Below, piece after piece: positions 43,571 to 51,963 of a DNA stretch of 64,000 nucleotides. The stretch's first letter is position 1. Every line of letters begins with the position of its first letter. The translations under genes were made by a program, and so were the position numbers. The stretch comes from JABWBD01 sp040768665 (lineage in GTDB: Bacteria > Planctomycetota > Planctomycetia > Pirellulales > Thermoguttaceae). The stretch covers positions 218,242-282,241 of the forward strand of contig JAXGMN010000015.1 of assembly GCA_040768665.1 (NCBI GenBank), written 5' to 3'. The notes below the pieces were generated by a model. It had not been told where the DNA came from. It did not search any database and saw nothing but the letters and a program-made list of their open reading frames with translations.

Positions 43571-43728
43571 GGCGAGCGGCAGATGAGGATTCACCCGCAT
43601 ATCAGCCCGGCTGCTCGGAGGCAGCCGGGCTGATGGGAGGCAGTCGGGCTGATGGGAGGCAGCCGGGCTGATGGGAAGCAGCCGGGCTCATGGCGATCGT
43701 GAGGGGATACAATCATCCGCCATACGCC
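43571..43728. mobile_element. 158-bp inverted-repeat element, copy B
   Basis: Begins one base after the aroF TAA. The ends GGCGAGCGGCAGATGA and TCATCCGCCATACGCC match copy A (42044-42144) in reverse orientation. The middle has grown: the hairpin arm unit GGGAGGCAGCCGGGCTGAT occurs about three times in tandem, which explains the extra 57 bases. It may serve as the 3' hairpin of the aroF transcript. Confidence 0.7.
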
Positions 43729-43734
43729 TAAGCT

Positions 43735-44184
43735 GCCGCGGAGGATCGCTGCCTTGACGCAGTGACCTTGTTCCGGTCGCCCACCGACCGTGCGGTCGAT
43801 TACCGCGTTCCGTATCGTTCGGGCACGGTGCGCCCCTCGCGCGGCCCCTTGCCTGCCCTGCCGGGGAATCGGTGGGCGGCGACAAACGACGAACGACCTT
43901 GTAACTCCTTCTTATATACTTGTACACTTCCGTTGCACGCCTGGCGATATCCCGTCGCCGCAAGTCCTTGTCCGCCAGCGGGTTCGAACGGATGTTGCCC
44001 GTTTTTCTACTGTTTGGCACGCCGGATGCATTTTCTCAGGACCGAACGGAACGGCGAAGCAAGACTCCGAGAGGGAGCGGCTTCTGTCCGGGCTTTGATC
44101 TCATCAACAAACGCTCCGCGGGGACTACTGTCCCGGCTCTTTTCCCAAGTCGCCTCGCGGAGTTTCGGCAACAAGGAGTGCGCC
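43735..44184. other. 450-base gap upstream of csrA
   Basis: No convincing gene. A weak promoter-like pair (TTGTAA at 43899, 18-base spacer, TACACT at 43923) lies about 260 bases before csrA, so csrA may have a long 5' untranslated region. Confidence 0.3.
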
Positions 44185-44544
44185 ATGTTGGTTCTGACAA
44201 GGAAGCTCGAGGATCAGATTCAGATTGGTCCCAACATCACCATCACGGTATTGCGGGTCCGGGGCCGGTCGGTGCAGATCGGGGTTGATGCGCCGGAGAA
44301 TGTGCGGGTGCTGCGCGGCGAGGTAGCTGCTCGAATCGAACTGCTGTCGGAACCGAACGACTCCCTCGCGGAGGGCCCGGAGCGATCCAACGCTCCACGG
44401 CCAACTCACCGGGCGAACACCCCGCCTCGGCGGCCGCAGGCGTCAGCGTCCAAGCAGACTTCCGCCGACCAGGCCCGGCGCGGTTCCGGTGACGACAGGA
44501 AGATTGCCGGTCCAAGCAAGCGAGGTCGCATGAAGACGGCCTGA
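44185..44544 (+). CDS. csrA: Carbon storage regulator CsrA with long C-terminal tail
   Basis: RNA-binding post-transcriptional regulator that blocks or stabilises mRNAs at GGA motifs and often controls flagella and metabolism. Residues 1-58 are a normal CsrA: LVLTRKLEDQIQIGPNITITVLRVRGRSVQIGVDAPENVRVLRGEV. The family is normally 60-70 residues; here about 60 more follow, rich in Pro, Arg, Ser and Ala and probably disordered (SNAPRPTHRANTPPRRP, GRMKTA at the end). AAGGAG seven bases before ATG 44185 fixes the start. No fliW neighbour is seen. The frame is open with no sign of shift, so the tail is probably real. Confidence 0.93.
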   Translation: MLVLTRKLEDQIQIGPNITITVLRVRGRSVQIGVDAPENVRVLRGEVAARIELLSEPNDSLAEGPERSNAPRPTHRANTPPRRPQASASKQTSADQARRGSGDDRKIAGPSKRGRMKTA

Positions 44545-44664
44545 ACATGCTTTTCTTAGCCGACGCCAATGTGAGGAGAATCGCTCGCAGAGGTATCGGC
44601 CGGCTCCTCGTCCTTAATCCAATTCGCGGCACGCTTAAGGATATTGCGTGTCGCCGGGCATATA

Positions 44665-44876
44665 GGAGATTTGGGGTCGCAGCTTGAATAGTGAATAAGG
44701 CAGTCGCTTCGCGTCGTGCGGTCGGAGTCGTCTCCGGCCACGGGGCAACATTCATTGCCCCGGCAGATCACGTCGTACAGGGCACCGGCAAACTCGATCT
44801 GCAAAGGTCTTGCGCCACCATCCTACCCGTCTGCGCAAGGACTATTCACTATTCAAGCTGCGACCCCACATCTTCC
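44665..44876. mobile_element. RAYT-derived inverted-repeat element, copy 1 (212 bp)
   Basis: Inverted ends of about 30 bases share TGGGGTCGCAGCTTGAATAG. Read on the minus strand, the interior encodes ARPLQIEFAGALYDVICRGNE, the hallmark start of REP-associated tyrosine transposases, then breaks off into the other end. It is a deletion derivative that keeps about 30 transposase codons, not an active gene. Other copies: 49952-50161 and 55264-55475. Confidence 0.85.
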
Positions 44877-44880
44877 ACGT

Positions 44881-45056
44881 CGAGGCCATTCTGCCTTGGA
44901 GCCAGTGGGCGGTCATGACCACCTTCCCATTCCGGCGCCCCTTGACTACCCAATTCTTCGGGACCAGACTCAGCGCGTGCGGGAAAGCAAATTTCCTATC
45001 AGTTCAGTACGGGCTTACCAGCCCGTCCCGCGAAGAGCTTCGTGTTGCCCGGCGGC
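44881..45056. other. Gap without recognisable gene
   Basis: Short stretch between element copy 1 and the end of the DUF1559 gene. A small hairpin (GGGCTTACCAGCCC around 45011) is the only structure seen. Confidence 0.3.
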
Positions 45057-46106
45057 TTAGAATTCGCTTACGGATTCGCGCCCCCGAATGCTACCAAGTG
45101 CTCCCCACACACCGTAGGGGCTGGCGCCGGAGGTGACTTCGGTGGCAGTCGGATCGCCTGCGTTGATCGTCTCGCTGATAAAGCGGACCGAGCCATCGGC
45201 CAAAGAGACGTTCACGCCACCTGGGTGGTAGCTCGAGGGCGTGTAGACTCCCCAGGTTGAGTCACTGTCGCCATTGGCGCAACTTGGAGCATTGGGGGGC
45301 AACACCGTGGTGATGCCACTAAAGAAAACCCGTCCTTCGGCCCACCGTGTGCCACGCAGGCGGCTGGAAGTGGCGGCGCCGGTAGCGGGCGCTGCCAAAA
45401 CCATCACGCTAGGAGCGTACTGCCCATTGGGGCCCTTGGTGGCAAGGCAGTTGGCAGGACTGGCTGGATTGCCCATCGTAGTGACCGCCGCCGTATTTCC
45501 GCGGATGTAGGTCTCATTCTCCATACCAATCGCTTGTTCGGCCAAAGCAATTGTATTGCTGGTGCCGTCGTTGATCAGCGCCATCTCCCGCGTTCGTTGG
45601 GCCACGAAGATTCCACGCTTCCTGTTCGAGGAACTCCCGCCATCATGGTTGTTATAGATGGTGTCGCCGACTGAGAAATGATAGTTTCTCGGCCCGCGCA
45701 CATTCGTCCCGGTCCTTTGTCCCCAGTTGCCGTCCGAAGGGCAGTGGAATGCCTCGACACGGTCGTATTGTCCGGTAGGCCCCCAATCTGTCCCAAAAGG
45801 CGGCACGCTGCTGGCGGCCTTATCCCAGAGGGGCTGCTGTTCGATGAAGGGCAACAAGCTGACAAACCCGCTGGGATTGGCGGGACCTACGGTCATGCGC
45901 AGCATGGGGAACGACTTGTGGGTATCGTGATAATTGTGGACCGCCAGGGTAAGTTGCTTGAGGTTGTTGGTGCACTGGCTCCGCCGCGCGGCCTCTCTCG
46001 CCGCCTGCACGGCAGGCAACAACAGCGCAATCAAGATACCGATAATGGCAATCACCACCAACAACTCCACCAAAGTGAAAGCGCGCAAGCGATTTGGATA
46101 AGACAT
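45057..46106 (-). CDS. DUF1559 protein with type II/IV pilin-like N-terminus
   Basis: 349 residues, the typical planctomycete DUF1559 architecture. A short basic leader, then the prepilin-type helix FTLVELLVVIAIIGILIALL with the E at position 5, LPAVQAAREAARRSQC, LKQLTLAVHNYHDTHKSFP, and the C-terminal H-x9-D-G motif (YHPGGVNVSLADG). It is expected to be cleaved by a prepilin peptidase and assembled into a pseudopilus-like or surface structure. Exact role unknown. ATG 46106 is chosen because GGAGGG lies seven bases upstream. The gap 46107-46412 holds no clear element. Confidence 0.95.
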   Translation of the reverse strand: MSYPNRLRAFTLVELLVVIAIIGILIALLLPAVQAAREAARRSQCTNNLKQLTLAVHNYHDTHKSFPMLRMTVGPANPSGFVSLLPFIEQQPLWDKAASSVPPFGTDWGPTGQYDRVEAFHCPSDGNWGQRTGTNVRGPRNYHFSVGDTIYNNHDGGSSSNRKRGIFVAQRTREMALINDGTSNTIALAEQAIGMENETYIRGNTAAVTTMGNPASPANCLATKGPNGQYAPSVMVLAAPATGAATSSRLRGTRWAEGRVFFSGITTVLPPNAPSCANGDSDSTWGVYTPSSYHPGGVNVSLADGSVRFISETINAGDPTATEVTSGASPYGVWGALGSIRGRESVSEF

Positions 46107-46412
46107 CACCACACCCTCCAGAAAAAAGGCCGAAAACCCACAAAAACGAATTACAGTCTGTGTGCAAACCAGACGCGGGATATCCCGCCAGCAAAAAGGG
46201 CCCCAAATTTCCTATCGGCCAGCCGCCCCGTACAGCCTGCATTATTGCTTCCTTGCACGCCCGCTACAAGGGATTTGCACGCACCCGGCGAGAAATCTAT
46301 CAATCCAAATTTTGCATTTTTGTCTGCGCCATCTGTTTTTAATTCATTCATTCCTTCGGGGGCGCGTGACACGGGGCAGCGAGATTTGTACAACCCGCGG
46401 GGACGCGACTCG

Positions 46413-46442
46413 TTGACATACGGCTTTCCGCGGTGCTATGAT
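46413..46442 (+). promoter_or_regulatory. Sigma-70-type promoter for the lipoprotein gene
   Basis: TTGACA, an 18-base spacer, then TATGAT, five of six to the -10 consensus and six of six to the -35. It lies about 100 bases upstream of the ATG at 46543. Confidence 0.6.
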
Positions 46443-46542
46443 CGCGGCGCGGATGCGTACCATAGACCTGTCGCTCCCCAGCGGCTGGCGGCGCGGCAGA
46501 AGGGGATTGGCAGGCAGTAGAACTTGTTTACGAGAGGAAATC

Positions 46543-47019
46543 ATGTCTCGTGTCGTTCTTGGGTCAGTGCTCTGTGGCGGGATCTTGATCGGTGTGGTAG
46601 GCTGCGGCAGCTCGGGAGATCCCGACCGTCCCAAGACGGCCCCAACCTCCGTGATCGTAACGTACAATGGACAGCCCGCGTCGGGAGCCACGGTGACCTT
46701 CCATCCGGCTTCTTCTCAGCAGCAAGGGGCTGTGGCCATTACCGATGCCCAAGGCCGCGCGGAGATGTGGACCTTCGACCCCGGCGACGGCGTCATTCCC
46801 GGCGCCTATAAGGTGACGGTCAGCAAGGTCACCGCGGGATCCCTGCCCGATCCAGACACAACGAGTCCGGAAGAGTACAAGAGGCTGGAGGAGCAACTCG
46901 CATCGCAGCCTCCGAAGCACGAGCTACCCGAGAAGTACAGCAACGCGGCTACCTCCGGCCTCACTGCCGACGTCGCGGAGAGCGGCGACAACAACATCAC
47001 GTTCGATCTGAAGGACTGA
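46543..47019 (+). CDS. Small lipoprotein with carboxypeptidase-regulatory-like fold
   Basis: 158 residues. A signal sequence ends in the lipobox VVGC with Cys21, so the protein should be lipid-anchored in the envelope. The rest is a single Ig-like domain of the carboxypeptidase-regulatory type (IVTYNGQPASGATVTFHPAS..., DAQGRAEMWTFDPGDGVIPGAYKVTVSK). These lipoproteins often accompany DUF1559 proteins in Planctomycetota, as here, divergently. AGAGGA lies six bases upstream of the ATG. Role unknown. Confidence 0.88.
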   Translation: MSRVVLGSVLCGGILIGVVGCGSSGDPDRPKTAPTSVIVTYNGQPASGATVTFHPASSQQQGAVAITDAQGRAEMWTFDPGDGVIPGAYKVTVSKVTAGSLPDPDTTSPEEYKRLEEQLASQPPKHELPEKYSNAATSGLTADVAESGDNNITFDLKD

Positions 47020-47048
47020 GCGTGTGGCCGGGTGACGGAGGGCCTGTG

Positions 47049-47716
47049 CGGATCGACCTCGTATACGCGCTTGATCAGCATCGCCCACGTCTGGCTCGAG
47101 CGGCTCCGTGTCCGCACCCCTGCCGGCTCGGCAGCGGACGACGCGGGCGGTAATTCTGCCGCGCGCGCCGCTTCCGCTGCCTTCGCACGCATCCCCCGTG
47201 CCTTGTTCGAATACCAGCCATAGTAACGAACCAGATGCGAGCCCTTGGCCGGAATGTGCTGCGTGAACTCCGCCAGAAAATCCAGCGGAGAGAGGATCTG
47301 AAAGTTTCGCTTCACCCCGCGCCTCAGGCCGTCGTCTTCCGGATCGGGAAACGGCCGGCAGGCCTCCTTCTCCGCCTTGTAGACCACCTCCCCGCTGCTG
47401 GTCACTTCGACCAGCCGCGACAGGCTAAAGGGACATCGCGTCATGTACTGCACCAACCGCTCAATCCCCCGCGGCCAAAAACACCGATTGATCCACGCTC
47501 CAAGCCGCTGTGTGGCCAGCTCCGCATGTTCTCGACTACTTCCGGCTCAATCTTGCCCTCGCCCAGATACAGGGCAAACACCGCTTCCTGCCAGGCTTCC
47601 CGCAGCCCCTCTTTGTCCAGTTCGGCCAATTCCAGGAACTCCCCCTCGCGCGTAAACGCCCCGCACGTGACCAGCGTGTGCATGTGTGGATGAACACCGC
47701 AATTCCTGCAATGCAA
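47049..47716 (-). pseudogene. Broken IS91-family (HUH, Y2) transposase fragment
   Basis: The minus strand carries the HUH motif and flank (CGVHPHMHTLVTCGAF) at 47716 downward, then continues in another frame from about 47460 with VQYMTRCPFSLSRLVEV, FQILSPLDFLAEFTQHIP and the catalytic-tyrosine motif YYGWYSNKARG. A one-base insertion in a C run (47466-47470) separates the frames. The N-terminal zinc part is missing and the protein is cut just before the C-terminal zinc motif (KRVYEVDP). It cannot encode a full transposase. Confidence 0.85.
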
Positions 47717-48338
47717 GACAGCCCACCCATAGAGCTAATCTCTCCGTGCTAGTCGCCTCTGCTCCAAAGAGCTGTTTCCCGAGGCTTTCGGCTCAACATG
47801 ATGCACCGAGCCTCCGACCTAGCTCCCGAGGGCAAGGGCTAGTTGCTCAAAGCCAGAAAGCGGGATTGCCCAAGATTCTTCGCGGCCTATATTGAAGTTG
47901 TGCCAAACGTTGGATCTATTCGGGAGCTCTACGTTATGCGAGCCATCACGATTGCCGTGCCGAAAATGCACCGTCGTCTCGCGCTGACGTGGAGGTGTCG
48001 CACGCCGCTTGCCGATGCCGCGTCGGCTGCTCGCTACGCCGAAACGGCGGGGTGATCGATGGCCGGCGCGGAGAGCCGTAAGGCTCGATGCTTTCGTGGC
48101 AACGGCGGCAAGACGGGACGTGGATTGGCCTCCCAGGGCGTATTCTCGCATTTGGTGAACCAGTCCGGTCATCGGTTTTGCTCCGCCAGGGCAATGCTCG
48201 CAGCGCAAACTCCTCAAACGACCTGTTGAACGTCGTGCCACTTGCCTCGAAGTGGCGAGTACAACGTGTGCATTTGCGATTGCCGCGAACATTGTTGTGG
48301 ACGGTTATCTCTTTTCTTCATGTCTACGGAGGTTGATC
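47717..48338. other. About 620 bases without a recognisable gene
   Basis: Short frames exist on both strands but none has a start site, composition or motif to support it; the 158-codon minus frame at 47819-48292 is low-complexity and unmatched. This is probably decayed sequence beside the IS91 fragment. Confidence 0.35.
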
Positions 48339-48755
48339 ATGCCCATCCATGCGCCCGTTAAGAAATCAGCCCGCCATCTTCCGATCCGCCTGCGGCATCG
48401 CGGGTTCACCGCCAGCGGGCCGCTTCGCGAGCACGCCGAGCGGCGGCTGAGTTCCGCCCTCGGTCGGTTTGCTGCGCGGATCGGCGAGGTGAACGTCAGC
48501 CTCGCCGTACCGAAGGCGGCCGAAAGCATCGCAGAGAATTCGTGCCGCATCGCCGTGCGATTTCGCGGCAACCGCTCGGTCGTCGTTGTCGGCCGTCATG
48601 CCGATCTCTACGAGGCGATTGCCATCGCCGCAAAGCGTGCAGCCAAAGCGGCGGAGCGCGACGCAACGCGGAGGCTGGCCAGGCGAAGGCGGACCGTAAG
48701 GCCTCTTGCCGCCGCGGCCGACGAAAACTTGCATCCCATCGAAGAGGAGGACTGA
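48339..48755 (+). CDS. Ribosome hibernation factor, HPF/RaiA family (short form)
   Basis: 138 residues. Residues about 14-115 form the S30AE/HPF fold (IRLRHRGFTASGPLREHAERRLSSALGRFA... VSLAVPKA...GRHADLYEAIAIAAKRAAKAAERDATRRLARRR). It binds the decoding centre of inactive ribosomes and lowers translation in stress. No long-form dimerisation domain is seen. GGAGG lies seven bases before the ATG at 48339. It runs straight into a broken rnk-like gene (three-base gap). Confidence 0.87.
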   Translation: MPIHAPVKKSARHLPIRLRHRGFTASGPLREHAERRLSSALGRFAARIGEVNVSLAVPKAAESIAENSCRIAVRFRGNRSVVVVGRHADLYEAIAIAAKRAAKAAERDATRRLARRRRTVRPLAAAADENLHPIEEED

Positions 48756-48758
48756 ATC

Positions 48759-49215
48759 ATGACCACCCAGACCATAATGATTACCGACCACGACCGGCTT
48801 TGCCCGCCTGGGCGATGCTCGTAGCAGGGCCTACGCGGAGGCGATAAATCCTGGAATGCGCCTTCCGCCTGAAATGGTTGAATCCTACGCCGTCGGAATT
48901 GACAGCAGCGACACCGCCGACATGGTGACGATGAACTCGGTTGTTCGCATCGTCGATCTGGACTCCGACGAAGATGAGACCTACACGCTCGTCTATCCAC
49001 GACCACGCCGACACGAGGACAAGATCTCGGTGTTGGCGCCGATCAACAGGCGATCCTTGGCCGCCAGGCGGGCGAAACGGTGGCCGTGGCGGTGCCGTCG
49101 GGAGAGCACGATGGTTCAAGATCAGGAGCGGTTCATTTCCGGCCGGAACGTCCGGTCAGCGGCACCGTGAGCAGCCCGCCTCACGATCAACCGGCAGGGC
49201 GAGCGCGGCCGCTGC
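48759..49215 (+). pseudogene. Rnk/GreA-GreB-like gene broken by two frameshifts
   Basis: AGGAGG and ATG 48759 open MTTQTIMITDHDRL. The next part (RLGDARSRAYAEAINPGMRLPPEMVE) is in another frame after a T-run insertion near 48799. The conserved core then reads VTMNSVVRIVDLDSDEDETYTLVYP and ISVLAPIN. After about 49045 the Rnk C-terminus (QAILGRQAGETVAVAVPSGE) is in the third frame. Rnk proteins bind RNA polymerase through the GreA/GreB C-terminal fold. Both breaks are single-base events, so decay or sequencing error are both possible. Confidence 0.85.
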
Positions 49216-49287
49216 GCCGCGCGCGCCGGTTCTTCCATGGTGAAAACTCTATTGAACAAGCTTTTCATAATCGAGGAGGGCAATGTT

Positions 49288-49655
49288 ATGACACCCCAAC
49301 GCCGTAATTTCTATAAAGAACCAACTGTTGGCTTTGCAGCGCCGACTCCGTGGCGACGTGAACCGGATGACATCCGACGCCTTGGCCGCCGGGCCGACGG
49401 CGCGTAGGAACAACGGATGCCGATCCACCCGGCCGAGGTGGCGGGTGACTTTGTGCCAAGGAACTGGCGATGGCAGCTTGGCGTCGTCGAAGGATGAGAC
49501 GCTCCAGAAGATCGAGCAAGCATGGAGCGGATCGAAGACGGCGTCTATGGAATCTGCGATTGCTGCGGCCGCAAGATTCCCCAGGGACGGCTGGACGCAA
49601 TTCCGTACGCCAGGGCTTATGCGTCGGGTGCGCGCGGCAAAACGAGGAAGAGGTA
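49288..49655 (+). pseudogene. DksA/TraR-family gene with several frameshifts
   Basis: A strong ribosome site (GAGGAGGG) precedes ATG 49288, but the DksA sequence is scattered over three frames: MTPQRRNFYK; LLALQRRLRGDVNRMTSDAL; MPIHPAEVAGDF; LASSKDETLQKIEQA; ERIEDGVYGICDCCGRKIPQGRLDAIPYAR; LCVGCARQNEEEV. The two halves of the four-Cys zinc finger are in different frames. At least four frameshifts and an in-frame TAG at 49405 make it non-functional as read. DksA/TraR proteins act on RNA polymerase with ppGpp. Confidence 0.88.
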
Positions 49656-49680
49656 GCCTGTTTGCATGGAGGATGACGGG

Positions 49681-49974
49681 ATGGCCGTCTCGCTTGCCGA
49701 TCAATCCGGGTTCACTTACATCATCCGCCGAACTCGGCTGCCCGTGCTGGTGGGAAGCAGCCGGAAATCCGACATCCGACTGGTCGACGAATCGGTCAAC
49801 GGACTGCATTGCATGATTGACAGAACGGGAGGATCGTGGACCGTCCGCGACTTGGTGACGAAGAGCGGCACCTACCTGAATGGAGTTCGAATCATGGAGG
49901 CATTACTGATGACCGGCGACCAATTGACGCTGGGAAGGACGTCACAGCGGGGGAGACTTGGGGTCGCTGCTTGA
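49681..49974 (+). CDS. FHA-domain protein, C-terminus altered by an inserted element
   Basis: 97 residues, a single FHA domain that should bind phosphothreonine peptides: VLVGSSRKSDIRLVDESVNGLHC, then GTYLNGVRI and GDQLTLGR. ATG 49681 is chosen because GGAGG lies eight bases upstream. The last nine residues (RGRLGVAA and stop) come from the left end of the inverted-repeat element beginning at 49952, so the last beta-strand of the fold is replaced. The domain may be unstable. It follows the broken dksA-like gene. Confidence 0.82.
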   Translation: MAVSLADQSGFTYIIRRTRLPVLVGSSRKSDIRLVDESVNGLHCMIDRTGGSWTVRDLVTKSGTYLNGVRIMEALLMTGDQLTLGRTSQRGRLGVAA

Positions 49975-50161
49975 ATAGTGAATAAGGTAGTCGCTTCGCG
50001 TCGTGCGGTCAGGTCGTCTCCGGCCACGAGAACAGCATTCATTGCCCCGGCAGATCATCGTACAGGGCACCGGCAAACTCGATCCGTAAAGGTCTTGCAG
50101 CACCATCCTGCCGAAATCTGCACGGGACTATTCACTATTCAAGCTGCGACCAGCATCTTCC
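49952..50161. mobile_element. RAYT-derived inverted-repeat element, copy 2 (210 bp, diverged)
   Basis: Same ends and interior as 44665-44876, with more substitutions and small deletions. It sits between the FHA gene, for which it supplies the stop codon, and an IS66 transposase remnant, which its right end cuts. Confidence 0.8.
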
Positions 50162-50335
50162 GCTCGTGCCCGGGATAGCCGGGCTGGCCGCCGCGTTTTC
50201 TTCTTCGACTTCCCTTTTTCCGCGGTGGTTTGGCATGTGGGTGTTGCAACTCGGTGGCAACGACGAGTTCTGTAGGCTCAAACCCACGCGTCGTTCCGAT
50301 TCGCCAATGCGCTTGGCAATCCTGAACCGATTCAC
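50162..50335 (-). pseudogene. IS66-family transposase N-terminal remnant
   Basis: Two minus-strand frames carry recognisable IS66 pieces: IAKRIGESERRVGLSLQNSS, then after a frameshift HAKPPRKKGSRRRKRGGQPGYPGHERKML. The fragment stops at the element border at 50161. The region to 50485 has no other gene. Confidence 0.7.
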
Positions 50336-50485
50336 GAACCGCCGGCGTCATCTCGGCGTCGAGTTCACGCCTTGGGATTGCGATCGAGCGGCAGCGGAAG
50401 ACATAGCCTATGTCGTCACGCACAGAACGCCGTTCGTGTCCAGATCGAAGTTTTCACCGAAAAACCGGCCCCAGGCTGTGAACGG

Positions 50486-50743
50486 TTACCAAGCAGTGCC
50501 ACCCCGCCAATATTCCATAATGCGCCGCCACAATCGAGGGGAACCGTCACGAAAAGGCTCCCTGGCGTCTGCCAACGGTGTTGGGCGGACGCGTACGCAT
50601 CCGCCGGGACAAACCATCGTCAGCGCGTATCGGCATCCGGTACAAAGTCTTCGCCGTAGCTCTCTGCGGGCTTCGCCCCGGGGCACATCGGCGTGGCCGG
50701 ACTTGCGCTCGATGTACATCATCCGAGTTGCTTTCCTGACCAT
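50486..50743 (-). CDS. Small protein of unknown family
   Basis: 85 residues, basic, starting MVRKATRMMYIERKSG with AGGGGA about six bases upstream of ATG 50743; that site overlaps the stop of the preceding small gene. The opening MMYIERK is common in a family of about 100-residue planctomycete and cyanobacterial proteins, but the remaining sequence does not follow that family, so it may be truncated or frameshifted. Ends LWRRIMEYWRGGTAW. Function unknown. Confidence 0.4.
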   Translation of the reverse strand: MVRKATRMMYIERKSGHADVPRGEARRELRRRLCTGCRYALTMVCPGGCVRVRPTPLADAREPFRDGSPRLWRRIMEYWRGGTAW

Positions 50744-50753
50744 GGCGATTCCC

Positions 50754-50954
50754 CTACTCAGAACCCGTTCGACGTTCCAACTCCCGTTGAGCGTCCTTCG
50801 CGCTTTGTTTCCACGAGCGGCGAGCTTTGGCCGCGTCAACCCATTGCTCCATCTTGGCACACGCGTCAATCCAGTCGAGCAACTGATCGGTCGTCATATC
50901 GGCGACCTTGCGACCACGGAGGCGTTGCTGCGATTTGGAGAGAGGCTCGGCCAT
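50754..50954 (-). CDS. Small helical protein of unknown function
   Basis: 66 residues, charged and helical (MTTDQLLDWIDACAKMEQWVDAAKARRSWKQS near the middle). No ribosome site is evident at ATG 50954. The gene 50486-50743 starts ten bases after its stop, suggesting a two-gene operon. No family name recalled. Confidence 0.5.
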   Translation of the reverse strand: MAEPLSKSQQRLRGRKVADMTTDQLLDWIDACAKMEQWVDAAKARRSWKQSAKDAQRELERRTGSE

Positions 50955-51120
50955 TATCGACAGAGAAGTAGCTTCGTGACAGAACGATCAAGCTCAGCCG
51001 CCGGGGCCGTCCGCGGTCGCCTGAAGCCTGAAAACAACTGCCGTGACGGCCCCGGTCGGCTACAGCGACCAGTTCGGCCAAGCTGCTGGTCCAACCTGCG
51101 CAGCAGAAGAGTACTCTTGC

Positions 51121-51480
51121 TCAACCCCGCAAGGGCAGGTACACGACAACTTGATCCCTGATCTCTTCCTCGGGCATGTACTCCGTGATAGCCACAATAT
51201 CATCGATGGTCGAGCCGATGGACTGCTCGTTCGTCGTGGCGATGAGGCCGGGCACTTTGGCTCCGGCCGCCACCCGCTCGTAGGCAAAACCAACCATTGT
51301 GTTCCGGTCATTGGTGATCAGGATCCGGCTCTCTGCTGCGGCCCAAGCCAGAACCTCGGGATCAGCAGTGCCGTCGGGCAGGGCGTCCTTAACACGCAGC
51401 AAGTCGATCTCGGGCAATCGGCGGCGCAATCCGCGGAGGATATCGCCGTGGACGTCGGCATCACTGGCCAGTCGGAGCAT
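51121..51480 (-). CDS. DUF5615-type PIN-like toxin candidate
   Basis: 119 residues from ATG 51480. The fold and motifs match the DUF5615 PIN-like group: ASDADVHGDILRGLRRRLPEIDLLRV with early acidic residues, DPEVLAWAAAESRILITNDRNTM with the conserved T-N-D. PIN proteins are nucleases that usually cleave RNA. It overlaps the upstream DUF433 gene by 20 bases, the normal toxin-antitoxin arrangement. Activity not shown. Confidence 0.82.
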   Translation of the reverse strand: MLRLASDADVHGDILRGLRRRLPEIDLLRVKDALPDGTADPEVLAWAAAESRILITNDRNTMVGFAYERVAAGAKVPGLIATTNEQSIGSTIDDIVAITEYMPEEEIRDQVVVYLPLRG

Positions 51481-51829
51481 CGGCCTTCTCCCTGGCACCA
51501 CGACGCGCCAGCAGTTCCCCCCGCGTGACACGCGAGTGTCCGGCCTCGATCTTCGCGCGCAGGGCCTCGGCTTCCTCCTGGCGTCGCTTCAGATATGCTT
51601 GTACTTCTTCCCGGTGCCGGAGGTAGTACGCGATTCCCGCATAGACATCGCCCAGCACCAGGGCATCGTAGGCACGGACCATGTCTTCCGGCGACATGCC
51701 GTTCTCGTATTGCTCGACAATCAGGTCGAGGGTGATACGACTGCCGCCGATCCGGACAGCACCCGCCTCGTCCATCCGGAACGGGGGAGGGTCGGCGTGA
51801 ATGGGCAATCCATTGATTTGGCTTGTCAT
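51461..51829 (-). CDS. DUF433-family antitoxin candidate
   Basis: 122 residues. The DUF433 core sits at about 23-70: VRIGGSRITLDLIVEQYENGMSPEDMVRAYDALVLGDVYAGIAYYL; a charged helical tail follows (EEVQAYLKRRQEEAEALRAKIE). Usually a helix-turn-helix-like partner that neutralises a DUF5615 toxin and represses the operon. GAGG lies six bases before the ATG at 51829. It precedes and overlaps the toxin gene. Confidence 0.85.
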   Translation of the reverse strand: MTSQINGLPIHADPPPFRMDEAGAVRIGGSRITLDLIVEQYENGMSPEDMVRAYDALVLGDVYAGIAYYLRHREEVQAYLKRRQEEAEALRAKIEAGHSRVTRGELLARRGAREKADAPTGQ

Positions 51830-51963
51830 CGCTCACCTCGCGGGCATAACTGACTCTATTCTCAGTCTACCGTCATCGAGTTCCCCTGTCCAACCCTGCG
51901 GTCGCCTATCGCAGTTGCCAGGCGGCGCGACGTCCGGTGTCCAGCGAACCTCCGCGGCCGTGT

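Noticed and set aside
47819..48292. 157-residue minus-strand frame
   Set aside because: Arg/Ser-rich, no ribosome site, no family resemblance; probably chance in high-GC sequence.
50166..51161. 331-residue plus-strand frame
   Set aside because: Runs opposite two small minus-strand ORFs and the IS66 remnant; composition and order match no protein.
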